This document shows positions 10,101-21,091 of a stretch of DNA of 64,000 nucleotides, piece by piece. Positions within the stretch are counted from its first letter, which is position 1. Every line of letters starts with the position of its first letter. A program made the translations under genes and the position numbers. This stretch comes from Ascoidea rubescens DSM 1968 (Eukaryota > Ascomycota > Saccharomycetes > Ascoideales > Ascoideaceae), in contig NW_017962913.1 in NCBI RefSeq assembly GCF_001661345.1, positions 1,803,428-1,867,427 of the forward strand, read 5' to 3'. The notes beneath the pieces were generated by a model. The model made no database searches. It saw nothing but the letters and a program-made list of their open reading frames with translations, and was not told the DNA's origin.

Positions 10101-10883
10101 TTATTTTTTTGATTTTGTCAATGGCCATGGTTTAATGGGTAAATAAGAGTTTTCGTGAGTAGCAATACCAGCATAAGCATTGTACCAGGCCATAAATGCA
10201 ACAATAACACCAAGTACACCTCCTGCTCTAGTACAGTTTTCATTTCTTGTGAAATCGCCGATGGTTAATAGCAAAAAAGTAATTGTTAAAAGGAAAAACA
10301 TTCCAAAGAAAGCAACTGTTGACTTCATAGTGCAAACAGTGATCATGGCAGTAAATATTGTCCAACCTAAAAGATAGAAAGCTATGGCATTAGCCAACTC
10401 TGTCTCATCATCATATGAAGAAGCAATTCCAAATGCATCTGTTTGTATGGCAGCATATGACATCCAGAATCCACCATATGAAGACAATGCAGTTCCACCA
10501 AATGTGTTCTCAACAGCAATCTCCCACATTCCAGCACACAATTGAATAAATCCACCATAAAAGAAAGCCAAACCAACTACAACTTTTGGATTGTGTATAC
10601 CCATTGCTCTAGCATTGACCATAGACAATACAAATGTAGTTAAAGCAAAAGCAGATAAACCTAATGGAGCAGGATTGGCGAATTTATGAGTTGGTGGGGC
10701 CATGATACCTGGATTTAAAGTACCAGCAAATGCTTGCATGAATTCAACTTTGTGAAATTTCTGATCGCCAATATGTATGAATTCATTATTCTTTCCAGAG
10801 GTGGCAATCTTTGCAACGCCAAAGGCTTCATCAGAAGAAAATGCTCCTTCTATATCATCGTAGGTTGGTTTTCCTGAAGACAT
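10101..10883 (-). CDS. ADY2: acetate/ammonium transporter, Gpr1/Fun34/YaaH family, copy 2
   Basis: 260 residues, ATG at 10883. Same family and topology as copy 1: an N-terminal tail, FIHIG segment, family signature NPAPLGLSAF at residues 70-79 (canonical Ala), and six helices. N-terminal tail (MSSGKPTYDDIEG) and C-terminus (KPWPLTKSKK) are unlike copy 1, whereas the codons between 10157 and 10664 are identical to it. Tandem duplication with later gene conversion is the simplest reading. The two genes could differ in regulation or trafficking through their unique cytosolic tails; that is inference. A long TTTTA microsatellite lies about 100 bp upstream of the start. Confidence 0.93.
   Translation of the reverse strand: MSSGKPTYDDIEGAFSSDEAFGVAKIATSGKNNEFIHIGDQKFHKVEFMQAFAGTLNPGIMAPPTHKFANPAPLGLSAFALTTFVLSMVNARAMGIHNPKVVVGLAFFYGGFIQLCAGMWEIAVENTFGGTALSSYGGFWMSYAAIQTDAFGIASSYDDETELANAIAFYLLGWTIFTAMITVCTMKSTVAFFGMFFLLTITFLLLTIGDFTRNENCTRAGGVLGVIVAFMAWYNAYAGIATHENSYLPIKPWPLTKSKK
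10157..10664 (-). repeat. 508-bp tract identical to the first ATO paralog
   Basis: Partner of 7946-8453; see that entry. Direct orientation. Confidence 0.9.
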
Positions 10884-10979
10884 TTTGAAATAGAGTTAGT
10901 GGATTATTAAATTTGGGTATTGGATTGATAGTCAATAGTGTAGTATGTGTTATAATTAAACAAAGATTAGAGAAAACTA

Positions 10980-11056
10980 TTTTATTTTATTTTATTTTAT
11001 TTTATTTTATTTTATTTTATTTTATTTTATTTTATTTTATTTTATTTTATTTTATT
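10980..11056. repeat. TTTTA pentanucleotide microsatellite
   Basis: About 15 near-perfect copies of TTTTA in the upstream region of ATO copy 2. Confidence 0.9.
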
Positions 11057-11420
11057 TTTTTTTATCTACTGAAAACCAACTGGAATGAGTAGAGTAAAGT
11101 AAATTATGATTAAAAGAGCTGAGTAGTTTTGAAAAAAACAAAATAAAAAGATAAGAAAACAAAATAAAATAGGTAAAAAACACGCTATTCAATCTATTAT
11201 ATAGTAATTTGGAATTTAGTTTTATGTTGGTGAATAATTATCAAAGAAGAGATAAATTCAGTTAGATAGTTTAAGGTTTTGATGAAAAAAAATAAATTGA
11301 TGTGGGAAATTCAATACTTATACAAATATATTCAACTAATCCAGTGGAAGATAAAGTTTGCAAAAAATCTAAAATAAAAAATTTTTAAAGTAACTTTAAA
11401 TAATTTAAATTAACTTTAAT

Positions 11421-11990
11421 TCATCTTAAAAGAAATGTTAAAAGTAAACTCGCTGCTTTTGGGCATGAAGAAAAAGACCTTACAAAGCCCACAGCTGGTG
11501 AACGGAGCATAAGGAATTCTCCCAACGTGCTTTCTGCAAAAACAGGCGCTACCCAGAAAATAAAAAGAACGACAGCTCCAGCTAAGAAGAAGCCAAGAGC
11601 TCGATATGCAGACAATTCTCAGCAGGAAAATGAAGAGGGTTGCCACTGAGAACAAACCGCACTCTTGCAGCCCAATCAGTGTGCTGAGATCAAAATATCT
11701 CTTGAAAACACTTCCACCCAGCGTTTCGCCCAATGTTTACGTAACCAGGTTGGCTCCACCAAATTGCGCGCTAATCCCACCCAAATTGGCCCTGAAAAAA
11801 ACAGATCAATAATCAAACCAAGAAAACGAAAACCCAAATAATACAAATACCCTGCAAACAGAACTGCAAGATAACCGTACCAAGCAAAGAATCTTGATAA
11901 TGCTTCTTTGTCCATTCCAATAACCGGAGCGTGCTGTGCCATATTCGAAACCACCTGGACATCTTGGTCAAGTTCTGCAGACGCAAACAG
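11421..11990 (-). other. possible intron-containing or decayed small membrane-protein gene
   Basis: The minus strand has adjacent hydrophobic frames with balanced codons that do not join simply. One encodes MAQHAPVIGMDKEALSR then FFAWYGYLAVLFAG, ending at a GTATTTG that could act as a donor (about 11850). After a T-run and CAG (about 11790) another frame reads ANLGGISAQFGGANLVT. Further on lies AYRALGFFLAGAVVLF with a second hydrophobic stretch. A CCAAT box (GCGATTGGC, about 12000) stands upstream, as in other promoters here. I do not recognise the family. It could be a split gene, a pseudogene, or chance frames in a GC-rich island. Confidence 0.25.
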
Positions 11991-12190
11991 CTACAAGCCA
12001 ATCGCAGCGGAGCTCGTCCTGATGTGGTGGTTGGGGCCCGGTCGCTCTTCGGTATTGTTGCCCAGAACGGCTGAGTGCCCCTCATTGCTCAAGTCTGGCT
12101 GGAGCTGCTGTTGTTTTTGCTTTCAACCGAAGCACCACGAAGGCGCTATGTCTTGTCCTAGAAAGCCGCCAAAAAGACCATTGCAAGAGA

Positions 12191-12248
12191 CACCAGAAGG
12201 ACCACCAGAAGGACCACCAGAAGGACCACCAGAAGGACCACCAGATGG
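12191..12248. repeat. 12-bp tandem repeat ACCACCAGAAGG
   Basis: Five consecutive units, the last with one change. One frame would encode PEGP repeats, but no supported gene contains it. Confidence 0.85.
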
Positions 12249-13829
12249 ATTTTTTCCAACTGTTCCGCCGCGCTAGATACTATTTTGCGTCTATTTCTTC
12301 TGTCGCGCCTTCTTTGTTGCTGATTTTGTTTTGTCTGCCACCTCTGTCTGCTGGATAAGCTGCCTAGAAATCAGAGCATTGAGAACACATTTCTAGCAAT
12401 CTATATAGCTGCATATTTGCAATGAAAAATAAACAATCTCGAGGGAAATTTGAGGGTAGTGTGAAAATGGTTCTCTTTGCTCTACTGACTTTCATCTTCC
12501 CACCCACTCCATTCCATTCACTCCATTTTAATTACTTGGTTAGCGATAATAGGAATTAAGATTCTTTCTTTAACAAAAGACAAAGGATGGTAAGATGTCA
12601 TAACTTTTTCAAGACGGACGCTGTTCTATTTCCAAATCCCAAATCTGATATAACCTTTGTGTATTACACAAACGTTCCACTTTCCCAATTCAACAACATC
12701 CAGGTGAACACCTCTCTAAATGCAGGTCACCTGTAACTCATCCAAGACACTATTCGGGTTGGGAAATTTACTTTATTTAAAATTTGGTTCCGCTTCTATG
12801 TCCGTAACATATCCGTCTTTTTACGTTTAAACAAAACGGATCTGTTTGAGCAACCGTGAGAAAAACCGAAATATACTACGGCTCTTTTCGTGGTAGGGGT
12901 CCTTTGCATTTTCAACAAAAACAATTCTCTTGAAACACAAAAAGTGCTCTTAAGTTTTATTTTCAACACTTGAAGGCATCAATTGAAATCATAACAATAC
13001 CAAAGGTTTAGTACAAATAATTTTTTTAGTTTATTATTGAGAAAAAAAAACTTAGTGTAGGAACTTAGTCTTTACTAAAACATTCGTTCTCAAAAATAAA
13101 CAAGAGCCCTTAACTGCCTAATAAAGTGTGCTTCAGGTTTGCTTTAAGTGTGCTTCAACTGTACTTTATGTGACTTTTAAGTGACGATTTTTGATTTATC
13201 ATTTTGTTTTGAAATTGAAATTGAAATCCATCATGTTTCCCCATCTTATTATCTTTTAAGTTGATGCTTTAGTTAATTTAAAATAATCGTGTTAGTATTA
13301 ACAAACTTTTCTTTCATTTTCCCTCTTATGCCTTTTTATTCAGCACCATTAAGATATCAGGTTACTGGAATTAAATAATTTTATTCAGTATTAATATATT
13401 TTAAATACAAAAGTATTCATCCTTATGAGTCCCTTTTTTCTAACCACCCAATTGCTTTTTTATTCAACACAACGACTTATTTCCTTTACTCAAAAAGAAC
13501 CAAAGGAAACAACACATCCATATACTTGGGGATATTTAGATTCATTAGCCGTTATGTTATTTTTGTGAGACGTGCATAAATCGGCATATGTCTATTATAA
13601 TCTTTCCTTGATGATGTATACGCAACTGAAATATAAGCAAAACATCAATCAATTTTTCTTAAAAACAACAATAATAATAAATTGGACATAAACTATTGCT
13701 TATTCAATTTAATAAATTCCTATATTTTGTATCGAAATTATAAATTACAATCATATTTAAATTTTATATATACTTCTTAGACCCCCTCAATCGCCTTTAA
13801 ATCATCCAAGTGTATATTAACAATTAATC

Positions 13830-14999
13830 CTAACCAAACCCTGCCCATTCAATAGAAAATCCAACAATATTTTTATCTTCTTCATCCTTTGATTCAAAAA
13901 CATCTTCTACAAATGAATTGATATCCTTGTCAATTTCCTCTTCAGTTTTTGTTATCTTTTCTTCCATATTATTTATATCATTTATACTGGCTGATTTCTT
14001 ATTTTTATTCCCAATACACACCCATAATTTTTTAACGCCAGTAGCAAGCCTGCCACCATTCACAATATTCAACATTCCAATATCTTCATTATAGTATTCG
14101 AAAAAATTCATAATTAAATGAGAGTGATACCTTAAGGGATCTGATGGATATCCAACAAATTTCCCTCCAAATCTTAATCCAGGTGATAAAAAATATTGTT
14201 TTTGTAATATTATCTTATTGTAAAACGAAAATGTCATTTGCAAATCATTTAAATATTCTTCAAATTTAGAAAAATCATATTTGATTTCATAATTTGAATT
14301 TTCTGTTATTGAATCATAGATACAAAAATTACTTAGTCTTTTGGTGATCTCATATTCATCCACTTTCTTACCAATTTGTAATTTAGTATAAATGTAATTT
14401 TTAACTAATCGAAATAATATCACCTTTTGAATACTTTGATCTCGAATTCGAAGGTTTTCCATAATTGTATCGTAATTTGGTAATTTTTTTGAATTGATCT
14501 CATTTTTATAAAAGATTAGGTTAATATCATTTACATCAATTGCCAGATAGAAATCTGTTTCATTGTAAAAGGGCTGGTTTTCAAAAGAATTTATATCGTC
14601 AAGATTAATTGGTTCAGCATGAGGCTTCTTTCTCTTTAATTTTTGAATTTTCTCGATTTTCAATTTTCGTCTCTTAATCCCTTCCAAAAAATCTTCCAAT
14701 CTTTGTTTCAATATCATCTCCAACAACTCAACGTTGTTAGTGTATGAAGCAATTAGATTCCTGAATAGTAACTTATCAATCACTAAATAACATCTCTTGC
14801 TAGCAACCAAATATAATACCTCTTCAATTGTCAATTGCAAAGGCAACCCTAGAAAAATATTTTGTTGTGGAGCAACTGCTAGTGTGCCCGATAAAACCCC
14901 AGCAATATTCCACTCTCTCAACTTTTTCACATCTTGTAAATCAAACACTAGCGCTCGGTTCCCAATGATTTCGATGTCAACCTTATCATGGTTGTTCAT
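13830..14999 (-). CDS. SEN34: tRNA-splicing endonuclease catalytic subunit Sen34
   Basis: 389 residues, ATG at 14999. One of two nuclease subunits of the heterotetrameric tRNA-splicing endonuclease; Sen34 cuts the 3' splice site of pre-tRNAs. The N-terminal domain has DLQDVKKLREWNIAGVLSGTL, typical of Sen34. The C-terminal nuclease domain carries LSPGLRFGGKFVGYPSDPLR. The catalytic triad is Tyr284 (GYPSD), His294 (YHSH) and Lys323 or Lys324 (TGVKKLWV). The chain ends with FSIEWAGFG, the usual C-terminal strand. An acidic insertion (about 335-375) is lineage-specific. It is divergent from RPS16 across a 372-bp shared promoter. Confidence 0.95.
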   Translation of the reverse strand: MNNHDKVDIEIIGNRALVFDLQDVKKLREWNIAGVLSGTLAVAPQQNIFLGLPLQLTIEEVLYLVASKRCYLVIDKLLFRNLIASYTNNVELLEMILKQRLEDFLEGIKRRKLKIEKIQKLKRKKPHAEPINLDDINSFENQPFYNETDFYLAIDVNDINLIFYKNEINSKKLPNYDTIMENLRIRDQSIQKVILFRLVKNYIYTKLQIGKKVDEYEITKRLSNFCIYDSITENSNYEIKYDFSKFEEYLNDLQMTFSFYNKIILQKQYFLSPGLRFGGKFVGYPSDPLRYHSHLIMNFFEYYNEDIGMLNIVNGGRLATGVKKLWVCIGNKNKKSASINDINNMEEKITKTEEEIDKDINSFVEDVFESKDEEDKNIVGFSIEWAGFG

Positions 15000-15371
15000 T
15001 TTAGGATTTGATTGCTATCTCCAATTTTATCTTCAACGCTACTATAATGCACCAAATCTGATTAGATAAAAAAATCTTAGCCCTAATCAGCACCAAAACC
15101 ACAGTCACGGGACATATAACAGGGTTCTTTAACATAGATACATCGCTTCCAACCACAAAATAACTGCTCTGTGACTGCTTTCAGCTCTCAAAAACCAATT
15201 TTGCTCCATCACTGAGGGCCTAGGTCACGTTACTTTTCCAGGTCTGAAATTCACAAGATGGTTAGTATGGCGATTTGGATTTATGAAAATAAAATTCAGT
15301 TGCAAAAGTGCTGTGAGATATTGGCTGAACCAAGTTAGGATAACAATAATATAATATTATAATAATACAAA
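15000..15371. promoter_or_regulatory. divergent SEN34/RPS16 promoter with Tbf1-like site
   Basis: 372-bp shared promoter. AGCCCTAA at 15079-15086 matches the half-telomeric RCCCTAA element bound by Tbf1 in ribosomal-protein promoters of Candida-type yeasts. A nearby CAGTCAC also occurs next to the matching site upstream of RPP1. Binding is inferred. Confidence 0.5.
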
Positions 15372-16726
15372 ATGTCATCTGTTCCAAGTGTCCAAGTATG
15401 TTATAAAACCAGGATCGTTTAATGAATATGAAAAGAATATGAAACAAATATGGAAGAATTATCAAGATAAAAAAAAAATATAAAACAACTCATATCCTTC
15501 GAGTTTATCAAAAAAACGAGTTAAGAAAACGAATTAAAAACTTTGAAATACTTTTTACAAAAAAACAACAGAATTTACTGAAAGAAATAGAAAAAAAACG
15601 TAATTGAAAAATATTGAACAAATAATATAACTGTATCATTTCAACTATAAAATTACTCAATTTCAATTATAATATGTAGAGGAATATCGTTTTTAAAGAA
15701 AATTGACCAAAAATATAAACAATCTCAGCATTTGAAAAATACAATCGGCTCAATATTTTCAATTCAGAATATTGTTTTTAAAAGATTGATCAAAATATGC
15801 ATTAATTAGACCAAAAAAAAATAATCATATTTATTAAGATTTTATAAATTATGCATTATTCTTACACTCTAAGAAGCATTTTTTATATTTTCTATTGAAT
15901 TTAACAATGAAAAATGGAAAATAAAAAAGAAGGAAAAGAAATTAAAAATAATTCAGTATTTATTAAAAATTTAATGAGAAAAACAATCTTCTGTCTATAA
16001 AACATTTATTTTAATTAATTTGAATATAAAAAGTAATGAAATTTCACAAAACATCATTATAATACATGATTTGAATGATAATACCTAAAATTAGTTTTAA
16101 TTGAAAATATTATTTGATAAGGTTAACTATTTTTAAATAAATATGATTGAATAAAATATGGTATTTTTTTTTTGATGTCTTAGTATTATTTATATTCTTC
16201 AATATTTAAAATAAAAATTATAAAAAAATTAGAATAAAATAAGCTATTTTTTTTATTTTATTTTATTTTTTTTCATTCATTAAGAAATACTAACTGATTG
16301 AATTATTCAAAACTTTAGACTTTTGGTAAAAAAAAAACTGCCACTGCTGTTGCTCATGTCAAAGCTGGTAAAGGTTTGATCAAAGTAAATGGTTGTCCAA
16401 TTACCTTAGTTGAACCAGAAATTTTACGTTTCAAGGTCTATGAACCATTATTAGTTGTTGGTTTAGATAAATTCGCTAATATTGACATCAGAGTTCGTGT
16501 CTCTGGTGGTGGTCATGTTTCTCAAGTATATGCTATCAGACAAGCTATCGCTAAGGGTTTAGTTGCTTATCACCAAAAATTTGTTGACGAACAATCCAAA
16601 AATGAATTGAAAAAAGCTTTCACCCAATATGACAGAACATTATTAATTGCTGATTCAAGAAGAATGGAACCAAAGAAATTTGGTGGACGTGGTGCTCGTG
16701 CCAGATTCCAAAAATCTTATCGTTAG
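15372..16726 (+). CDS. RPS16: 40S ribosomal protein S16 (uS9), two exons
   Basis: Small-subunit ribosomal protein uS9. Exon 1 is 15372-15395 (MSSVPSVQ); the donor GTATGT is at 15396-15401, the TACTAAC branch point at 16288-16294 and the acceptor TTTAG ends at 16318. Exon 2 is 16319-16726, starting [17 protein letters not shown]. The joined protein is 143 residues, the usual length, and ends KSYR. The C-terminal R and the [16 protein letters not shown] segment are diagnostic. The intron is 923 nt, very AT-rich, and I saw no snoRNA or internal gene in it. No CTG codon was noticed. Confidence 0.97.
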
Positions 16727-17329
16727 AGAAATTTTATACAGAAAAAAGGAAGTTGGATTTTTACTTGTTTACTTATATTTTATTATATTTACTAAATTTT
16801 TCATTTGTATAACATCAAAATAACTAAAGATCTGTATTTTTTTGTTTCTGTTTCTTTTTTTTATATAACAGTAAATTAATAATGTCGGGAAACATATCTA
16901 GATTCCAAAATGTCAAACAAAATAAAATAACAGCCTTTAAGTGAAACGCTAGTTTTAAAATCGTTTTGTAAATCATATCTAGCGAAGTGTAATCCTGTAT
17001 ATCTGCATTTTTAGATTTTTACTTATTGGGAAAAATAGTAAAAATACACAATTGAATTAAATTAAATTATTAAAACCAAAAAAAAAACGAAAAAACGAAA
17101 AAACGAAAAAACAAGTTTATCATTAAAAACAAAAAAGACAAGTTATCATTAAAAACACAAATTACAATTATTTTATAAATAAGCAAAAATAAATTTAATG
17201 AATTATAATAAAAAATTTAAAGCAAAAAAACCTTAGATTTCCCATTTATTTGAATTTTAATAATTTTATTCAATTTAAATAATGATACAAAATAATATAC
17301 TTGAAAAGTATTGCACTTGTAGATGTAAT
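16727..17329. other. convergent intergenic region RPS16/RPP1
   Basis: AT-rich 3' UTRs of two convergent genes, with an AAAAACG tandem repeat near 17085-17112. Nothing else seen. Confidence 0.45.
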
Positions 17330-17665
17330 TTAATCAAATAAACCAAAACCCATATCATCGTCAGATTCTTCTTCTTCTTCAGATTCGGATTCCTTAGCTG
17401 CTTCATCTTCGGCAACAGCACCACCAGTAGCACCAGTTGAAACAGTGGCACCACCACCAACAGCAGCACTGGCAGAAAATTGAGTTAATAAACCGAATAG
17501 ATCCTTACCATCTAAAGCCTTAGCGTATAAATCAGTCCAGATTTTATCAACATGGACACCAGCCTTATTGGTTAAAGTTGATAACTTTTCTGGTGTAATT
17601 TCGACATCAGCATCAGCTAAGATTAAAGCAGCGTAAGATAAAGCGGTTTCAATTGAGGCAGACAT
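17330..17665 (-). CDS. RPP1: 60S acidic ribosomal protein P1
   Basis: 111 residues, ATG at 17665. Stalk protein P1, which dimerises with P2 on P0 and recruits translation GTPases. The N-terminal dimerisation domain reads [19 protein letters not shown] and [15 protein letters not shown], which is P1-type rather than P2-type. An Ala/Gly hinge (about 68-88) and an acidic tail follow, ending [11 protein letters not shown], the universal stalk C-terminus. No intron. The promoter has a Tbf1-like site similar to that of RPS16. Confidence 0.97.
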   Translation of the reverse strand: MSASIETALSYAALILADADVEITPEKLSTLTNKAGVHVDKIWTDLYAKALDGKDLFGLLTQFSASAAVGGGATVSTGATGGAVAEDEAAKESESEEEEESDDDMGFGLFD

Positions 17666-18501
17666 TTCTTAAATAGTTATTGAACTAGATATAATCACTT
17701 TTAAGCACTAATTAGCAGACTATTCTTAGATCAGCTATATATTAAATGGCAATCGACAGTTGGTAAACAGACGAAATATAATGAAAAATTGAGTTGCAAT
17801 AAGAAAAAGAGATGAAGCAGTTGAAAAGTCAGGTGAAATGAAATAGGGCTCTAGTTTTGTTTTTAATCATCAGCCCTAACAGTCACAAAAGGTCTCAAGT
17901 TCGAGCCCCAAAGGGGAAGCTCTTTGTTTTTTTGCAATATTTGTTGACTTAGGGCTTTTGAAATGCATTAGGGTTTCTGTATTGTCGTTTTTGAGAAATT
18001 ACAATCGAGAAAAAAAAAAGACGTTTGTTGTGTAAGAAGCATATAAGTTCATTCAGAGATATATATGAAGAGGGACCAAGTAAATAAATAACCATTAAAA
18101 TGTATCAAAATAACCGGAAATTAAAGCATAAAGATTGTATTTATATTTTCAAGATAAAGGGAAACTGGTAAAAATAGTATAAATAATAAAAAAAATTGGG
18201 ATAGGAATTGAGACAAAGGTAGAGATAGATTAAAATAGAGATTAAAATAAAGATAAAGATAAAAGTAAAAACAATAGTAAATTGAAGACAAATATAATAA
18301 ATAAATTGAAAATAAATTGAAAGCAGAAATGAAGATGAAACTAAATAGAGAAACTCAAAAGCGTTAAATAATAAAAACTGATTTGATAAAAGATTGATAG
18401 TAAATCTAAAACAGGTAAAAAAACTTATCTTGTAAAAATGGAGATATAAAGTTTTAATTAACTTTTAACCTTATTTTTATTATTTTTATTATTTTTATTT
18501 T
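17666..18501. promoter_or_regulatory. RPP1 promoter and SIP5 3' region
   Basis: AGCCCTAA at 17872-17879 is followed by CAGTCAC, as at RPS16. AGGGCT and TTAGGG elements follow within about 100 bp. A GTTCGAGCCC at about 17900 resembles a tRNA B box but has no cloverleaf around it. The stretch from 18000 on is low-complexity 3' flank of SIP5. Confidence 0.45.
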
Positions 18502-19008
18502 TTAATTCTTATTCTTATTTTTATTTTTTTGTCTTTCTTTGACTTGTCTATCTTCTTCTTCTAATAAAGACAATCGTAGGGCTTCTTCAATCATTCTTTG
18601 CTCAAGATCATTTGTGGAATCAGTTCTTCTTCTATTAGTGGAGGATGAGCCTTCATGATTTTCGAATAATAAAGAAGATGCGTGTATAGCTGAAGCAGCA
18701 GCACATCTTCTTGCTAATCTCATTCTAGCAGATGTTAATTTTGATTCCCAGTCAGATCTTATGTAATCAGTGGTGACAACTAAAGGAGATGAAGCAGGTA
18801 GTGAAGATCTTCTTTTTCTTTGATAAATGTCTGATGGAGCCAGTTGATTATCATTAGACGCTGAGCTTGAATTTGGGAAATTAGAGTTTACCGAGTTTGC
18901 AATTGAGTTTGAAATTGAATTTGAATTTGAATTTGAGTGAGAGTGGATGAATATTGAAGAATTTTTCGATGAGCGACTTTCAGCAGTTGAATGGTTATCA
19001 GAGAAGAG

Positions 19009-19050
<42 letters not shown>

Positions 19051-20118
19051 GGAGGAAGAAGGAAAATCTATATGTATTACGTCTTCAGATATCGGAGTAG
19101 ATGATAAATTATTGGGGTAAGAAGAATAATCGCAGGGGTTTATACCAGCGGTACCAGTTTTGATATTATTTGGAGGATTATAGGTTACACCGAAATCAGG
19201 CATTGCACAGTAGGGGCATTTTGCTGGTTCAGAGATTAGATCTTGAACACTAGAGTTTGATTGTGAATTTGACTGGGGGTTTGGTGGTGAGCTTGATTGC
19301 AAGTTTGTATTTAGATCTGAGGAATTTTCATCGTGAGGAGGATGGGGATCTAGTCTTTTAATTTGAACAAAGCATTCAGTGCATATTGGTTGTAGACAGC
19401 AACGAGATTTATTTAAATGGTTTGGATAAAATAGAAAACATATTGGACATTCAATTGGATTTTTATACAAATTCAATAATAGATCAATCGAGGGGATATT
19501 TTCTTTTTTGAAACCGTTTATGTAGGATAACTTTCTTTCTCTGTTGAATCTTTGTTGAGCATCGTTTTGCCATTGGATTCTTTTTAGATATAGAGATTGA
19601 ACAAACTGTCTTGATTGCAATCTCTTTTGATAATGTTTTGAGGATTTATCAGGTAAATTGGGTAATAGAGAAGAGTCGTAATCCTCCAAGTTTTCAGGAA
19701 ATTCAGAATGCAAATTGTTATTCTTCAATATAGATAGTAACTTATCTTGTGACCAATTATGATCGAAATCTTGTAGAGGAGTGTAAAAAGGAGCTAATTT
19801 TCTATCAATTATTAGATTTTTGACTATCTCAGTGTTGTAATCTAAATTTGAATTATATACTCCATAAGGAGCCATATATCCCCCGTCGACATTTTGATCA
19901 TGTTTGACTATTAGTGATTTTACGTGGTTTTCCTTTAAGATTTCCTTTTCTTTGGATGATTTTTTGTTAGATTTGGAATTGATTGAAGAGGCGTTAATCA
20001 ATTCTCTCGCGTTTAGAGCGCTGAGGGAACCATTCCTTCTTCTTGAACTTGAGGTCTGTGAATAGATGTGGTCGTAGTAGGGACTTCCCCTATCTTCCTT
20101 TGCCGGAACATTACCCAT
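18502..20118 (-). CDS. SIP5: Sip5-like protein (Snf1-interacting, RING-type zinc-binding)
   Basis: 538 residues from ATG at 20118, where [11 protein letters not shown] matches the MGNVPGK opening of S. cerevisiae Sip5; the Gly2 could be myristoylated. Sip5 links Snf1 kinase and the Reg1/Glc7 phosphatase. Conserved blocks include [30 protein letters not shown], and a cysteine-rich segment [19 protein letters not shown], then [21 protein letters not shown] and [18 protein letters not shown]. Spacing of these Cys pairs fits a split RING-like zinc site. A run of Asn (codons at about 19009-19050) and Ser/Asn repeats lie downstream. The C-terminus ends in a Lys/Asn repeat. The frame continues upstream of 20118 but without homology. 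Confidence 0.93.
19009..19050. repeat. TTA microsatellite coding for poly-Asn in SIP5
   Basis: About 14 TTA/TTG-type triplets (AAT on the coding strand). Confidence 0.85.
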
Positions 20119-21091
20119 GGTTGAAGACAAGACACAGACACTAATTGGATGGGAGCAAGAACAAGAGCAAAAGACGAAGCAGAGGCAGGAGCAGAGGCAG
20201 AAGCAAAAACAAAAACAAAGACAGGAGTGAAGCAAAGAGAAGAAGAGATGGAGAGCTGGGGTTTATAAAGACGATCCCACGATAAAACAAGCGCAGCGCA
20301 GCGCCGGGCACGAAACAAAACACACGCGTGCCGCCAGCAGCAGCGCCGCAACAAAGTGCGTGCGCCACGCACCACAAGCATCTCGGGAATCACGGAAAGT
20401 ACGGCCCTGTGTCGGTCTTGCTGCTGCTGCTGCTGCTGCTGCTGCCTCAGACGCCAAGCAGTAATAGTCACGTGATAATAAATGCATGTGACAGACATCT
20501 GTTATCGGAAGACCCCTTTTAGCAGACCTTGCTTATCTGAACCTCTTTTTCAGACCCCCTTTTTCAGACCTCTGGACAGCTGGATTTGAAAAACAATTGA
20601 ATAATTAAACGTAAAACTAAAACTAAATCTAAATCTAAGGTAACTAAAACAAAACTGGAGATGAAATTAGGTGATTCTAAGTGTCTACTGCTATTGTAGG
20701 AGTTTTCAGGAGTAAATTAAAAACCAAACAAACTATTAAAGCCAACAAAATATAAGTAAATAGATAACTAAATAAAAATAGTAATAAAATAGTAAACTAG
20801 TAAAATAACAACTAAAGTCAATTAACGCAAAAAGAAGGGAAAATTAATAAAAACTGAAGTAAAAAATTTAATCAAACAATTTTAAAAGTACATTACAAAA
20901 AAAAAAAATCAAAAACAAAGTAGAATAGAATAGAAGAAAAATTGAAGCTGTTTTTATCTCTATCTTTATATTTATCATTAAAGGAAAAAAAAGACAAGAC
21001 ATTATCGGTTTTTTAGCCATCAAATCTTATTAAAGTGTGTGTGTGTGTCTTTTCATTTCGTTATTTCCTATCATTTATCAATTATTACTGA
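20119..21091. promoter_or_regulatory. SIP5 upstream region with GC-rich island and CTG repeat
   Basis: GC-rich part at about 20270-20460 with GCGCAGCGC, CACGCG and CACGCACC motifs and a CTG microsatellite (20421-20444); TCACGTGA at about 20468-20475 is a palindromic E-box of Cbf1 type. The rest, to 21091, is AT-rich 3' flank of the next gene, with a short GT repeat near 21034-21047. No gene seen. Confidence 0.5.
20421..20444. repeat. CTG trinucleotide microsatellite
   Basis: Eight perfect copies upstream of SIP5. Confidence 0.9.

Larger units (their letters stand above)
10884..13829. other. 2.9-kb stretch without a settled gene
   Basis: Contains the TTTTA microsatellite, a GC-richer block (about 11430-12290) with unresolved frames (separate entry), and an AT-rich remainder. 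A 49-codon open frame at 12587-12736 (+) is preceded by an A-rich leader but has no recognisable homology. 12780-12900 has several CCGTAAC/CCGT/ACGG elements. No tRNA or other structured RNA was recognised. Confidence 0.4.

Noticed and set aside
12587-12736. 49-codon open frame starting MVRCHNFFKTDAV
   Set aside because: No recognised family, and ATGGTAAGA at its start could equally be unrelated sequence; too little evidence to call a gene.
17885-17930. Possible tRNA 3' half (GTTCGAGCCC followed by a T-run)
   Set aside because: It matches a B box, but no T-stem pairing, acceptor stem or A box is present upstream.
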